Source: an uncultured Collinsella sp. (GTDB lineage Bacteria > Actinomycetota > Coriobacteriia > Coriobacteriales > Coriobacteriaceae). Taken from it: a DNA stretch of 12,734 nt. The stretch spans positions 1 to 12,734 of the forward strand of contig CABUCQ010000052.1 of NCBI GenBank assembly GCA_902490095.1, read 5' to 3'. The translations under genes were made by a program, and so were the position numbers. Shown piece by piece: positions 1 through 7,194 of the stretch (position 1 is the first letter of the stretch; each line of letters opens with the position of its first letter). The notes beneath the pieces are model-generated. The model was not told the origin of the DNA. It searched no databases and saw only the letters and a list, made by a program, of their open reading frames with translations.

Positions 1-1529
1 TTTGCCGTACCGGCGGCAGCATCAACTGCAGCCTGCAGCTCATCGGGACTCCCCAGGGCAATACCGGCAGCACGGCGATCGTCGATGATGCCTAGCTGCG
101 CCAGCGCAACGGCGGCACCGTGCAGGCTATCGGGGCTCGGATCCTCATGCACGCGATAGCAGGCCTCGATATCACGGTCTGCCAGCCACTCTGCAACGCA
201 CTCGTTGGCGAGCAGCATGGCTTCCTCGATAAGCGACGTGGCACACGAACGCTCACGCGCCACAATCTGCACGGGCACTCCGTCCTCATCCAATAGAGCG
301 CGAATCTCGGCCGTGTCAAAATCGACTGAGCCGCGGGCGCGACGAATACGACGGCGAAGTTCGGCGAGTTCGTTAGCGGCGACAAGGAAATCGCCGAAGT
401 CGATGTTGTAGCCGCGGGCAGTCTCCTCGCACGCAAGACCGCGCTCAAGCGCTTCCTCGCGCGAGGCCTCGGCAGCCGCAACATCCTCGGCCGCACCCTC
501 CAGCACCGAATACTCAACCGCGCCGGCACGCACCAGCAGCGCCTCGGCGCCGTCATAGTCCATACGCACACGCGAGCGAATCACGCTGGGGTACGGATCG
601 TAATGCCGCACGCGACCCTGCGCATCGAGCTCGATATCGACGGTAAACGCAAGACGGTCCTCGTCAGGGCGAAGCGAGCACAGGTCACAGGACAGGCGTT
701 CGGGCAGCATGGAAAGCACGCGATCGGCCAGATACACCGATGTCGTGCGATGGCGAGCCTCAAGATCGATATGCCCGTCCCAAGCCACATAGTGTGAAAC
801 GTCGGCGATATGCACACCCAGCTTGTAGCCACCCTCGGGCGTACGCTCCAGCGAAATGGCATCGTCAAAGTCGCGCGCGTCGACCGGGTCGATCGTGATG
901 ACAAAGCGGTCGCGCAGATCGCGGCGGAGCGGGTCCTTAAGCGCCGCGGACACATCGAGCGAAAGCTCCTCGGCCTCGTCCAGCGCGGCCTCGGGATAGC
1001 TATCGGTATAGCCGTAACGCGCCATCACATATTGAACGCCCAAATCGGGCGCGTCATCTCCGCCAATGCGGCGTTCAATCGTCACGGTGCCCGATTCCAG
1101 GCGCGTCGGGTAGGTCAAAATGTGCGCGACAACAGCATCACCCGGGTGGACGCCCAGACGATCCGCCGAGGTATCCTCGGGCAGAATGAAGAAGTCGGCC
1201 TTCAGACGCGAATCGAGCGGCTCAATCACACCGAGCGGACCGGCGGTCTGGTACGTGCCCACCACGCTTATGGCTGCACGCTCAACCACGCCCTCGATCA
1301 CGGCGCGCCGCTCACCGTGCGGGCTGTTCTTAATGCTCACGGCAACGGTATCGCCATCCATGATCTCGCGCTTACCGCGGCCCATGACCTTGTAGTCGCC
1401 ATTCTCGGTTATGACATAGGCACTGTGCTCATGGAGCTGCACGCGCCCGGTCAGACTCGGACGGCGTTCGCTGCGCACCGGCCCGCGCTTATTGCGAGCT
1501 CCACGCTTATGCTTGTTATTGCGCCCCAT
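1..1529 (-). CDS. rnr: Ribonuclease R (RNase II/RNB family 3'-5' exoribonuclease), C-terminus cut off by the window edge
   Basis: RNase R degrades structured RNA 3' to 5' in the cytoplasm and takes part in mRNA turnover and RNA quality control. The first 509 codons are visible. A Lys/Arg-rich tail (residues 1-25) leads into an OB-fold cold-shock-type region (about 27-160) and then the RNB catalytic domain. The metal-binding signature is clear: IDPVDARDFDDA at 213-224, with D214, D220, D222 and D223 matching the catalytic aspartates of the family, followed by GVHIADVSHYV. The start is the ATG at 1529, preceded by AGGAGG (1534-1539). No helix-turn-helix domain precedes the cold-shock region, unlike the E. 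coli enzyme. The gene lies downstream of the ftsEX terminator, so it probably has its own promoter within 1530-1606, but I could not pick one. In many bacteria smpB follows rnr; that would lie outside the window. The family call is secure. RNase R rather than RNase II rests on the N-terminal layout. Confidence 0.93.
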   Translation of the reverse strand, partial: MGRNNKHKRGARNKRGPVRSERRPSLTGRVQLHEHSAYVITENGDYKVMGRGKREIMDGDTVAVSIKNSPHGERRAVIEGVVERAAISVVGTYQTAGPLGVIEPLDSRLKADFFILPEDTSADRLGVHPGDAVVAHILTYPTRLESGTVTIERRIGGDDAPDLGVQYVMARYGYTDSYPEAALDEAEELSLDVSAALKDPLRRDLRDRFVITIDPVDARDFDDAISLERTPEGGYKLGVHIADVSHYVAWDGHIDLEARHRTTSVYLADRVLSMLPERLSCDLCSLRPDEDRLAFTVDIELDAQGRVRHYDPYPSVIRSRVRMDYDGAEALLVRAGAVEYSVLEGAAEDVAAAEASREEALERGLACEETARGYNIDFGDFLVAANELAELRRRIRRARGSVDFDTAEIRALLDEDGVPVQIVARERSCATSLIEEAMLLANECVAEWLADRDIEACYRVHEDPSPDSLHGAAVALAQLGIIDDRRAAGIALGSPDELQAAVDAAAGTA

Positions 1530-1606
1530 GGCGCCTCCTAACTATCGATTGCGAACTCCAAAGAGTCTACCCAAATGATTCGCTTTCCTGCCGTCCCCTA
1601 GGGATC

Positions 1607-1641
1607 AAAAAAACGGGCCGCCCCATAAGAGACGACCCGTT
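1607..1641 (-). terminator. Rho-independent terminator after ftsX
   Basis: Read on the minus strand, a 12-bp stem (1613-1640, several G-U pairs, TTAT loop) closed by ACGGG/CCCGT is followed directly by seven T residues (1607-1613). It begins about 25 bases after the ftsX stop codon, so it ends the ftsEX transcript and separates it from rnr. Confidence 0.88.
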
Positions 1642-1665
1642 GGAAAGGATGAATTCCAGGCATGC

Positions 1666-2586
1666 CTACACGCGCAGGTAGCGGCGCATGGCGATGGCAG
1701 AACCAAAGAGACCGATAATCACGCCGACCAGAATCAGCGCAGCATAGGTCACCAGGTAGTACTGCATCGGCAGGGCAAACGACATCCAGCCGATGCTCTC
1801 CTGCAGACGCGGAATCATCAGGTTGCGCAGCAGCTCCAGAACGCCGATGGAAAGCAGCGAGCCCAAAATGGCCTGCAGTACGCCCTCGGTGATAAACGGG
1901 CCGCGAATGAAACCGTTGCTGGCGCCGACCAGACGCATAATCGCAATCTCACGACGACGCGCCGTGATGGACAGGCGAATCGTGTTGTTGATGAAGATGA
2001 ATGCGATAAAGGTCAGAAGGCCAACGAGCACCACGGCGGCGATGCGGATGTAGTTGGTCACCTGGAACAGGCGGCTCACTTCCTCCTGGCCGTACAGCAC
2101 GCTCGCGTTGACGTCGCCGTCATCCGCGATCTTCTGGAAATCGGCATCCTTCTTGAGCTTCTTGGCCGTGCTCTCGACCTGAGACGGATCGTCCATCTCA
2201 ATCGCAAACGAGGCGGGCAGCGGGTTCTGGCCATCGAGTGCGCTCATGGTGGCGTCGGCGTTACCCGACATCTTGCTCGTGTACTCGGCCAGCGCGTCGT
2301 CCTTATCCTTATAGGTCACGGACTTGACGTTGCTCCACGTCTTGAGCTCGGCCTCAAAGGCCTGGATGTCTGCCTGATCGGCGTCATCGCTAATAAAGGC
2401 ATTAATGACAACCTGATCCTCGACGGTACCGATCACGGAGTTCAGCATCGCGGAACCCATAATGAACAGGCCGATGATAAACAGCGAAAGGAAGATCGTG
2501 ATGACGGCGCCGAGCGAGGTAGTCCAGTTACGGAAGAAGTGGCTGATTGCCTCTTTGAAGGAGTAGCCCACGTTAGTTGGTGCCAT
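1666..2586 (-). CDS. ftsX: Cell division protein FtsX, membrane subunit of the FtsEX complex
   Basis: FtsX is the permease-like partner of FtsE. The complex does not import a solute; it passes the ATPase cycle across the membrane to activate peptidoglycan hydrolases during division or elongation. The protein has 306 residues, normal for the family. It has a short cytoplasmic N-terminus, TM1 (about 26-48), a large extracellular domain (about 49-180) where hydrolases or adaptors dock, then TM2 (182-204), TM3 (235-255) and TM4 (278-300). The cytoplasmic coupling stretch after TM2 is SITARRREIAIMRLVGAS (206-223), typical of FtsX/MacB-type permeases. The ATG start lies inside the end of ftsE, a 14-bp overlap, with GGGGAGG at 2598-2604 as ribosome binding site, so the two genes are translationally coupled. 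A terminator follows. The identification is firm. Confidence 0.95.
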   Translation of the reverse strand: MAPTNVGYSFKEAISHFFRNWTTSLGAVITIFLSLFIIGLFIMGSAMLNSVIGTVEDQVVINAFISDDADQADIQAFEAELKTWSNVKSVTYKDKDDALAEYTSKMSGNADATMSALDGQNPLPASFAIEMDDPSQVESTAKKLKKDADFQKIADDGDVNASVLYGQEEVSRLFQVTNYIRIAAVVLVGLLTFIAFIFINNTIRLSITARRREIAIMRLVGASNGFIRGPFITEGVLQAILGSLLSIGVLELLRNLMIPRLQESIGWMSFALPMQYYLVTYAALILVGVIIGLFGSAIAMRRYLRV

Positions 2587-3793
2587 AGTTGCCGTAACCT
2601 CCCCTCTCCTGGTCGCGGATAACGTGGCCGCCCTCGAGGGCGATCACGCGACGGTGCATGCTATCGACCATCTCGCGGTCGTGCGTGGCGACGATCACGG
2701 TGGTGCCGGTGCGGTTAATACGCTCGAGCAGCTTCATGATGCCCAGCGAGATCGCCGGGTCGAGGTTGCCCGTCGGCTCGTCGCAGATCAGCAGCGGCGG
2801 ACGGTTGACCATAGCGCGGGCGACGGCAACGCGCTGCTGCTCGCCACCGGAAAGCTGGTCGGGCAGCGAGTCCATCTGATCGGCCAGGCCGACCAGACGC
2901 AGCACCTCGGGCACCTGGCTGCGAATGACGCCCTTGGGCTTGCCGATGCACTGCAGGGCAAACGCCACGTTTTCGTAGGCGGTCTTTTGCGGCAGAAGCT
3001 TAAAGTCCTGGAACACGGCGCCAATCTGGCGGCGCAGGAACGGAACCTTGCGGTTCTTGATCTTCATGAGGTCCTGACCGGCAACCAGGATGCGGCCGCT
3101 CGTCGGCTTGACGTCACGGTTGAGCGTCGACAGCAGCGTGGTCTTACCCGAGCCGGAGTGACCGACCAGGAAGACGAACTCGCCCGGATAGATCTCGATG
3201 TTGATGTCGTCGAGTGCAGGCTTGTTGGGCTGTGCCGGATAGATCTTGGTGACATGCTCCATAAGGATGACGGGCTCGACACCGGCCTGCTTGGCCATCT
3301 TCTTGCGGCTGGCCTGCGGATCGATGGGTGCAAACACCGACGTAAAATCGGGGTTGTTGAGCGCGTTATCGAGGCTTGCGACCTCGGCTGCCTGATCGCT
3401 CTCGACCACCGGGGCAGCAGGCTGCGTGGGGTCGGGAATAGCGGCAAAGAGACCGGACTGCGCAGGCTGAGGAGCCGGCGTCGCAGGGGCCAAGGGGTCG
3501 GGAATGCCGGCCATGGTAGGCTGCAGCGTGGCGGCACCAGCCTGAGGCTGCTCCACGCGAGCGGTCACGGCCTGAACGGGCTCAAAACCCGCCGTGCCGG
3601 AAAGCGCGACATCGCTGGTTGGATTGTAGGCAAAGGGATCGGATGCCGGCTGTGCCTGATCTGCCGGCTGAGCGGGGGCCTGAGCAACAGGCTGGCCCTC
3701 TGAATCCGGAGTGGCGAAACGACTGCCCTGGACGCCTGCCTGCGTCTTGGGGGCATCATCGCCCGCACCGGAGGTACGGAAGTGGTTACCCAC
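2573..3793 (-). CDS. ftsE: Cell division ATP-binding protein FtsE with a long low-complexity N-terminal extension
   Basis: FtsE is the cytoplasmic ATPase of FtsEX. The ABC domain occupies about residues 173-406 and is intact: Walker A GHSGSGKTT (211-219), Q-loop Q262, signature LSGGEQ (314-319), Walker B LLICDEP (334-340, catalytic E339), D-loop GNLD (342-345) and switch H371. FtsE proteins are normally about 220-230 residues. Here roughly 170 extra residues precede the domain, rich in Ala, Pro and Gln, with IPDP twice (97-100 and 119-122) and the related FAPIDP (154-159), predicted disordered. The chosen start is GTG at 3793, because AGGAG (3799-3803) lies 5 nt upstream. Internal Met166 and Met178 could give a normal-length protein, but the upstream codons stay open and have a good ribosome binding site. 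The call is firm; the role of the extension is unknown. Confidence 0.95.
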   Translation of the reverse strand: MGNHFRTSGAGDDAPKTQAGVQGSRFATPDSEGQPVAQAPAQPADQAQPASDPFAYNPTSDVALSGTAGFEPVQAVTARVEQPQAGAATLQPTMAGIPDPLAPATPAPQPAQSGLFAAIPDPTQPAAPVVESDQAAEVASLDNALNNPDFTSVFAPIDPQASRKKMAKQAGVEPVILMEHVTKIYPAQPNKPALDDINIEIYPGEFVFLVGHSGSGKTTLLSTLNRDVKPTSGRILVAGQDLMKIKNRKVPFLRRQIGAVFQDFKLLPQKTAYENVAFALQCIGKPKGVIRSQVPEVLRLVGLADQMDSLPDQLSGGEQQRVAVARAMVNRPPLLICDEPTGNLDPAISLGIMKLLERINRTGTTVIVATHDREMVDSMHRRVIALEGGHVIRDQERGGYGNYGTN

Positions 3794-3798
3794 TGGTG

Positions 3799-3803
3799 CT
3801 CCT
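3799..3803 (-). promoter_or_regulatory. Ribosome binding site that fixes the far-upstream GTG start of ftsE
   Basis: AGGAG on the minus strand, 5 nt before the GTG at 3793. It matters because it supports translation of the extended FtsE rather than a start close to the ABC domain. Confidence 0.7.
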
Positions 3804-3896
3804 TATCGTCGTGCGTTTAAACTACATGAGCGCTTAATATTTTAGCAGCATTAGCTTTGCTGCACATAAGAAGCATGGCCGTGTTTGGGTCCCTCC

Positions 3897-4019
3897 GGCC
3901 GGACACAGGGTTACTTTCCAAATCGTCCTCGGACATGTCGGAGCCTCCGCTGCGCACTACGTGCGGCGGGGGCTCCTCCGTCCTGCGGAAAGATTTGGAA
4001 AGTAACCCTGTGTCCGGCC
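3897..4019. repeat. 123-bp imperfect palindrome with perfect 28-bp terminal inverted repeats
   Basis: The arms 3897-3924 and 3992-4019 are exact reverse complements over 28 bases; they begin GGCCGGACACAGGG on the plus strand. The 67-bp centre is also partly self-complementary: GGAGCC (3940-3945) against GGCTCC (3971-3976), and GCAC (3954-3957) against GTGC (3961-3964) around the same axis. The whole unit can fold into one long hairpin in DNA or RNA. It has no T-tract after either arm, so it is not an ordinary terminator. It may be a MITE-like or REP-like mobile unit or a regulatory RNA structure in the ftsE leader; the sequence alone does not decide. Confidence 0.85.
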
Positions 4020-4158
4020 TGCGATAACTAAGGGGTCGCTGCGTTTTACTTGGGTGCAGCAGCGCCGTGCTTGGGGGCTGAATTGCACTTTGCTGGTCTG
4101 GGCCCGTTTCCCGGAGAAAGCCTTTACTTGGTGCGGGCCTAATTTGTTTGTTGCCGAC

Positions 4159-4195
4159 AAAAAACAGGGGCGTCCTCTTTGAGGACGCCCCTGTT
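4159..4195 (-). terminator. Strong rho-independent terminator after the transketolase genes
   Basis: A perfect 15-bp stem (4163-4177 with 4181-4195) closes a 3-nt loop. Read on the minus strand it is followed by a T-run (4159-4164). It lies about 50 bp after the stop codon of the transketolase C-terminal gene. Confidence 0.93.
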
Positions 4196-4241
4196 ATGGA
4201 TTGCATACGGTTGCTGAAGCGATACTTTGCCTCGTCTTGCC

Positions 4242-5183
4242 CTAGGCCAAGAACTCCTTGGTGGTCGCCACGATGTTGGCGGCGTCCAGGCCATACTTGT
4301 GCAAGAGCTCGGCACCCGGGCCAGACTCACCGAAGGTGTCGTTGACGCCGATCTTCTTGAGCGACGTCGGGCACTGCTCGCACAGGACGTCGGCAACGGC
4401 GCTGCCCAGGCCACCGATCACAGAGTGCTCCTCGACGGTCACGACGTGACCGGTCTTGGTGGCGCTCTTGACGATCAGGTCGGCATCGATGGGCTTGATG
4501 GTGTGCATGTTGATGACCTCGGCGTCGATGCCCTCGGCAGCGAGCTGCTCGGCGGCCTCGAGAGCCTCGCCGACCATCAGGCCGCAGGCAATGATGGTCA
4601 CATCGGCGCCCTCGCGCATGACAATGCCCTTACCCAACTCAAACTTGTAGGTCTCGGGGTCGTTGATAACCGGCGAGGCCAAACGAGCGAAGCGCATGTA
4701 CACCGGACCGTCGCACTCGTAGGCGGCGCGCGTCACGGCGCGGGCCTCGACGTCGTCGGCAGGAACGATCACAGTCATGCCAGGGATGACGCGCATCAGG
4801 GCGATATCCTCGCAGCACTGGTGTGTGGCGCCGTCCTCGCCCACCGAGATACCGGCGTGCGTGGCGCCAATCTTAACGTTGAGATGCGGGTAGCCGATGG
4901 AGTTACGGACCTGCTCAAAGGCGCGGCCGGCGGCAAACATGGCAAAGGTGCTCGCGAAGGCAACGCGGCCGGTGGTCGCGATACCGGCGGCGACGCCCAT
5001 CAGGTTGCTCTCGGCAATGCCCACATCGAAGAAACGATCGGGGCAGGCGGCCTTGAACTTGCCGGTCTGCGTGGCGGCGGCCAGGTCGGCGTCGAGGACC
5101 ACAAAGTCATCGTGCTCGTTGGCGAGCTCGACGAGGGCCTCGCCGTAGCTTACGCGCGTGGCGATTATTTTGACGTCTGCCAT
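4242..5183 (-). CDS. Transketolase, C-terminal subunit (pyrimidine-binding and C-terminal domains)
   Basis: This is the second half of a split transketolase, which moves two-carbon ketol units between sugar phosphates in the non-oxidative pentose phosphate pathway, using thiamine diphosphate. The 313 residues hold the Pyr domain (about 5-170) and the C-terminal transketolase domain (about 185-313). The family glutamate that activates the cofactor is E58 in GIAESN (55-60); GATHAGISVGEDGATHQ (106-122) is the conserved core. The ATG at 5183 is chosen because AGGAG (5191-5195) lies 7 nt upstream and it follows the stop codon of the N-terminal gene after one base. An earlier in-frame ATG at 5267 would overlap the partner gene by 80 bases and add a stretch unlike transketolase. 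The two polypeptides should form one enzyme. A terminator follows. The family is certain; DXS is unlikely, because its two halves are normally fused. Confidence 0.94.
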   Translation of the reverse strand: MADVKIIATRVSYGEALVELANEHDDFVVLDADLAAATQTGKFKAACPDRFFDVGIAESNLMGVAAGIATTGRVAFASTFAMFAAGRAFEQVRNSIGYPHLNVKIGATHAGISVGEDGATHQCCEDIALMRVIPGMTVIVPADDVEARAVTRAAYECDGPVYMRFARLASPVINDPETYKFELGKGIVMREGADVTIIACGLMVGEALEAAEQLAAEGIDAEVINMHTIKPIDADLIVKSATKTGHVVTVEEHSVIGGLGSAVADVLCEQCPTSLKKIGVNDTFGESGPGAELLHKYGLDAANIVATTKEFLA

Positions 5184-5184
5184 C

Positions 5185-6015
5185 CTAGAGCTCCTCTCCG
5201 GCGGCCGTGAGCTCTGCCATGGCCTGCTCAAACTGTTCATCGTTGGGGGCCTTGCCGTGCCAACCAACCTGGTTCTCCATAAAGGAAACGCCCTTGCCCT
5301 TCATGGTCTCGGCGATGATGGCGGTCGGCTGACCCTTGGTGGCGCGGGCCTCGGCAAAGGCGGCGCGGATCTGATCGAAATCGTTGCCGTCGGCAAGCTC
5401 CACCACGTGGAACTTAAAGGCGCGGAACTTGTCGGCGAGCGGCATGGGGTCGTTGACCTCCTCGACGGGGCCGTCGATCTGCAGGCCGTTGTGGTCGACG
5501 ATCACGCAGAGGTTATCGAGCTGCTGGTTGCCGGCAAACATGGCTGCCTCCCAGACCTGGCCCTCCTCGCTCTCGCCATCACCCAGCAGGGCGTACGTGC
5601 GGTAAGTATCGCCCCAGTGCTTGGCGGCAACCGCCATGCCCACGGCGGCGGAGATGCCCTGGCCGAGCGAGCCGGTGGACATATCGACGCCCGGGGTGTC
5701 GTTCATGTTGGGATGACCTTGCAGGTGGCTGCCGATATGGCGCAGCGTCTCGAGATCCTCCTTGGGGAAGAACCCACGCTCGGCGAGCACGGCGTACAGG
5801 CCCGGAGCGCAATGGCCCTTGGAGAGCACAAAACGGTCGCGATCGGCCTTGCGGGGATCGGCCGGGTCGACGTTCATTTCCTCAAAGTACAGATAGGTCA
5901 TGATGTCGGCAGCGCCGAGCGAACCGCCCGGATGGCCGGACTTGGCAGCGTGCACGCCGGTGACGATGCCCTTCCTTACCTCGTTGGCAACCTTTTTGAG
6001 CTCTTCGTCGCTCAT
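5185..6015 (-). CDS. Transketolase, N-terminal subunit (thiamine diphosphate-binding domain)
   Basis: This is the first half of the split transketolase, 276 residues, the usual size for the separate PP domain. GHPGGSLGAADI (28-38) and SKGHCAPGLYA (65-75) are conserved substrate and cofactor segments. The thiamine diphosphate/Mg motif runs from GDG (145-147) to N176 in VIVDHNGLQIDG, and LGQGIS (117-122) is also typical. The ATG at 6015 has AAAGGAAGG (6020-6028) just upstream. The gene ends one base before its partner starts, so the two are translationally coupled and should be made in equal amounts. The upstream 208 bp should hold the promoter. The split is a natural family arrangement rather than a frameshift, because each half has its own start and ribosome binding site. 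Confidence 0.95.
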   Translation of the reverse strand: MSDEELKKVANEVRKGIVTGVHAAKSGHPGGSLGAADIMTYLYFEEMNVDPADPRKADRDRFVLSKGHCAPGLYAVLAERGFFPKEDLETLRHIGSHLQGHPNMNDTPGVDMSTGSLGQGISAAVGMAVAAKHWGDTYRTYALLGDGESEEGQVWEAAMFAGNQQLDNLCVIVDHNGLQIDGPVEEVNDPMPLADKFRAFKFHVVELADGNDFDQIRAAFAEARATKGQPTAIIAETMKGKGVSFMENQVGWHGKAPNDEQFEQAMAELTAAGEEL

Positions 6016-6223
6016 TGTGCCTTCCTTTCATCCTCATTAGACAAAATGCGCACGGCACGGAAAGGTAATCCCAACACAGCCGCAATGCACGTACGTCATT
6101 CATTATGCTGGAAACTGATGGCTTTACCAGAGTTTTTATCATTATTTGAACAATTTAGCAGGCAGAACCGCTGATGAAACGGTTTATCAATGTGAACGTC
6201 TTTTGGATGGAACGCGATCGACC
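6016..6223. other. Intergenic region upstream of the transketolase genes
   Basis: This stretch separates the YitT gene from transketolase and is visibly more AT-rich than its neighbours around 6100-6160. It probably holds the transketolase promoter on the minus strand. Candidate -10-like hexamers exist (CATAAT near 6101-6106), but no -35 at proper spacing is convincing. A weak hairpin (AACCG/CGGTT, 9-nt loop, about 6166-6184) lies after the YitT stop codon but lacks a T-run. Confidence 0.4.
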
Positions 6224-7114
6224 CTACGCGCTAATGTCCTTGAATCCCTCGCCGAAGGCTTCCGTAACGTCGGCAACCGTCACGATGGCATGAGGATCGC
6301 GCTCGCGCACGATCGTCTTGAGGGTATTGAGCTCTCGACGGCTCACGATGACCATAATCACTGGCTTCTCGGCACCCGAATACATGCCAGTCGCCTTAAA
6401 CTTGGTACAACCACGACCCAGGCCATACATGATATCGGCAGCGATATCAGGGAACTTGTCCGAGATGATGAGTACCATACGGCGTTTGTTGCCACCATCG
6501 ACCACGGCATCGATCACGTAGCCGCTAATGACCATCGAAAGGCCTGCATACAGTGCGTTTTCGATTGAAAAGACCGGAGCCGATAGCGCGCATACGGCAA
6601 CATCGATCGCCATGACGGTCGAGCCCACCGGCAGCGAGGTGTTACGCGAGATGATTTGGCCAATCGTGTCCGAGCCGCCGGTGTTGGCGCCGGCGCGCAA
6701 CACCATGCCGTAACCGATGCCCGTAATAATGCCGCCCCACATGGCAGGGAGCATCAGGTCCGCATCCGCCAGAGGTGCTACAAACGGGGCGAACAGATCG
6801 GTAAAGAAGCCCAGCAGCACAAAGCCCGTCGCGGTCTGCACCACGTAGAACATGCCGCCCTCGCGCATAACGACCAACAACAGCAAGGCGTTCATCACGA
6901 TCGTCTGAATACCAACGGGAAGCGATAGGCCGCGCGCCGCGCCGACCGCCTGGATAATGGTGGCAAGGCCCGTAACGCCACCGGCGGCAAGACCGTTAGG
7001 AATCAAAAACAAGTCGGTCGCGATGGCGGCCAAGGCACACCCCAACATGATCTGGGGCAGGTCGTGAAAGAAGTTCATCGAAAGAATGCGCTTGATGTCC
7101 AGACGATATGCCAT
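6224..7114 (-). CDS. YitT family membrane protein with C-terminal DUF2179 domain
   Basis: The protein has 296 residues, normal for the YitT family (YitT_membrane plus DUF2179). It is an integral membrane protein of uncertain transport or regulatory role. An N-terminal membrane domain (about 15-205) has roughly six hydrophobic segments, for example 19-37, 68-83, 92-106, 123-140, 163-182 and 186-204, with the family motifs GGVTGLATII (45-54) and GANTGGSDTIG (142-152). After GGNKRR (207-212), a soluble DUF2179 domain (213-291) follows. The start is the ATG at 7114, with AGGGAGG at 7119-7125; a GTG 24 bases further upstream falls inside a terminator hairpin and is rejected. The gene begins immediately after that terminator, so expression depends on read-through from prfB or a promoter near 7175. 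The family is certain; the substrate is unknown. Confidence 0.92.
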   Translation of the reverse strand: MAYRLDIKRILSMNFFHDLPQIMLGCALAAIATDLFLIPNGLAAGGVTGLATIIQAVGAARGLSLPVGIQTIVMNALLLLVVMREGGMFYVVQTATGFVLLGFFTDLFAPFVAPLADADLMLPAMWGGIITGIGYGMVLRAGANTGGSDTIGQIISRNTSLPVGSTVMAIDVAVCALSAPVFSIENALYAGLSMVISGYVIDAVVDGGNKRRMVLIISDKFPDIAADIMYGLGRGCTKFKATGMYSGAEKPVIMVIVSRRELNTLKTIVRERDPHAIVTVADVTEAFGEGFKDISA

Positions 7115-7126
7115 GCTGCCTCCCTC

Positions 7127-7155
7127 AAAAAAGCGCACCCAAACGGATGCGCTTT
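7127..7155 (-). terminator. Rho-independent terminator between prfB and the YitT gene
   Basis: An 11-bp stem (7130-7140 with 7145-7155, GTTT loop on the minus strand, one G-U pair) is followed by six T residues (7127-7132). It ends two bases before the ribosome binding site of the YitT gene. Its apical part is nearly identical to that of the rpmE terminator (11467-11508). It either ends the secA-prfB transcript or works as an attenuator for YitT. Confidence 0.85.
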
Positions 7156-7174
7156 GAACTTCTTCTTGTATTCG

Positions 7175-7180
7175 ATTCTA
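7175..7180 (-). promoter_or_regulatory. Possible -10 element for the YitT gene
   Basis: TAGAAT on the minus strand matches the sigma-70-type -10 consensus at five of six positions. No acceptable -35 lies 16-18 bases upstream, so this is weak. If used, the transcript would start before the terminator hairpin at 7127-7155, which would then sit in the YitT leader. Confidence 0.2.
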
Positions 7181-7194
7181 CCGATTCGCCGGAC

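Larger units (their letters stand above)
3794..4241. other. Intergenic region between ftsE and the transketolase genes (448 bp, no gene)
   Basis: I see no convincing protein-coding gene here. It holds, from right to left, the transketolase terminator (4163-4195), a 140-bp stretch of unclear role, the 123-bp inverted-repeat element (3897-4019) and the ftsE leader. The promoter of ftsEX should be here, but no good -35/-10 pair stands out; the best -10-like match is TAAAAT near 3838-3843, without a matching -35. A small inverted repeat (GCAGCA at 3845-3850, TGCTGC at 3858-3863) sits just upstream of it. The short motif TTTACTT followed by GG(G)TGC occurs twice on the plus strand (4045 and 4123). 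Confidence 0.6.

Noticed and set aside
3897..4019. CRISPR-like repeat or ordinary terminator
   Set aside because: There are only two arms, in inverted orientation, without regular spacers, and no T-run follows the hairpin.
3817..4206. 129-codon minus-strand open frame between ftsE and transketolase
   Set aside because: It begins in the transketolase terminator and reads through the long inverted repeat; composition is not protein-like.
5185..5187. Stop codon between the two transketolase halves as a sign of a broken gene
   Set aside because: The downstream half has its own ATG and ribosome binding site, both halves have the expected domain borders, and split transketolases are a known arrangement.
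4227..5210. Plus-strand open frame antisense to the transketolase C-terminal gene (and similar ones antisense to rnr, ftsE and RF2)
   Set aside because: Low-complexity translations opposite well-recognised conserved proteins; no ribosome binding sites or motifs.
7115..7138. Upstream GTG start of the YitT gene (8 extra residues)
   Set aside because: It lies in the terminator stem, and the ATG at 7114 has the ribosome binding site directly before it.
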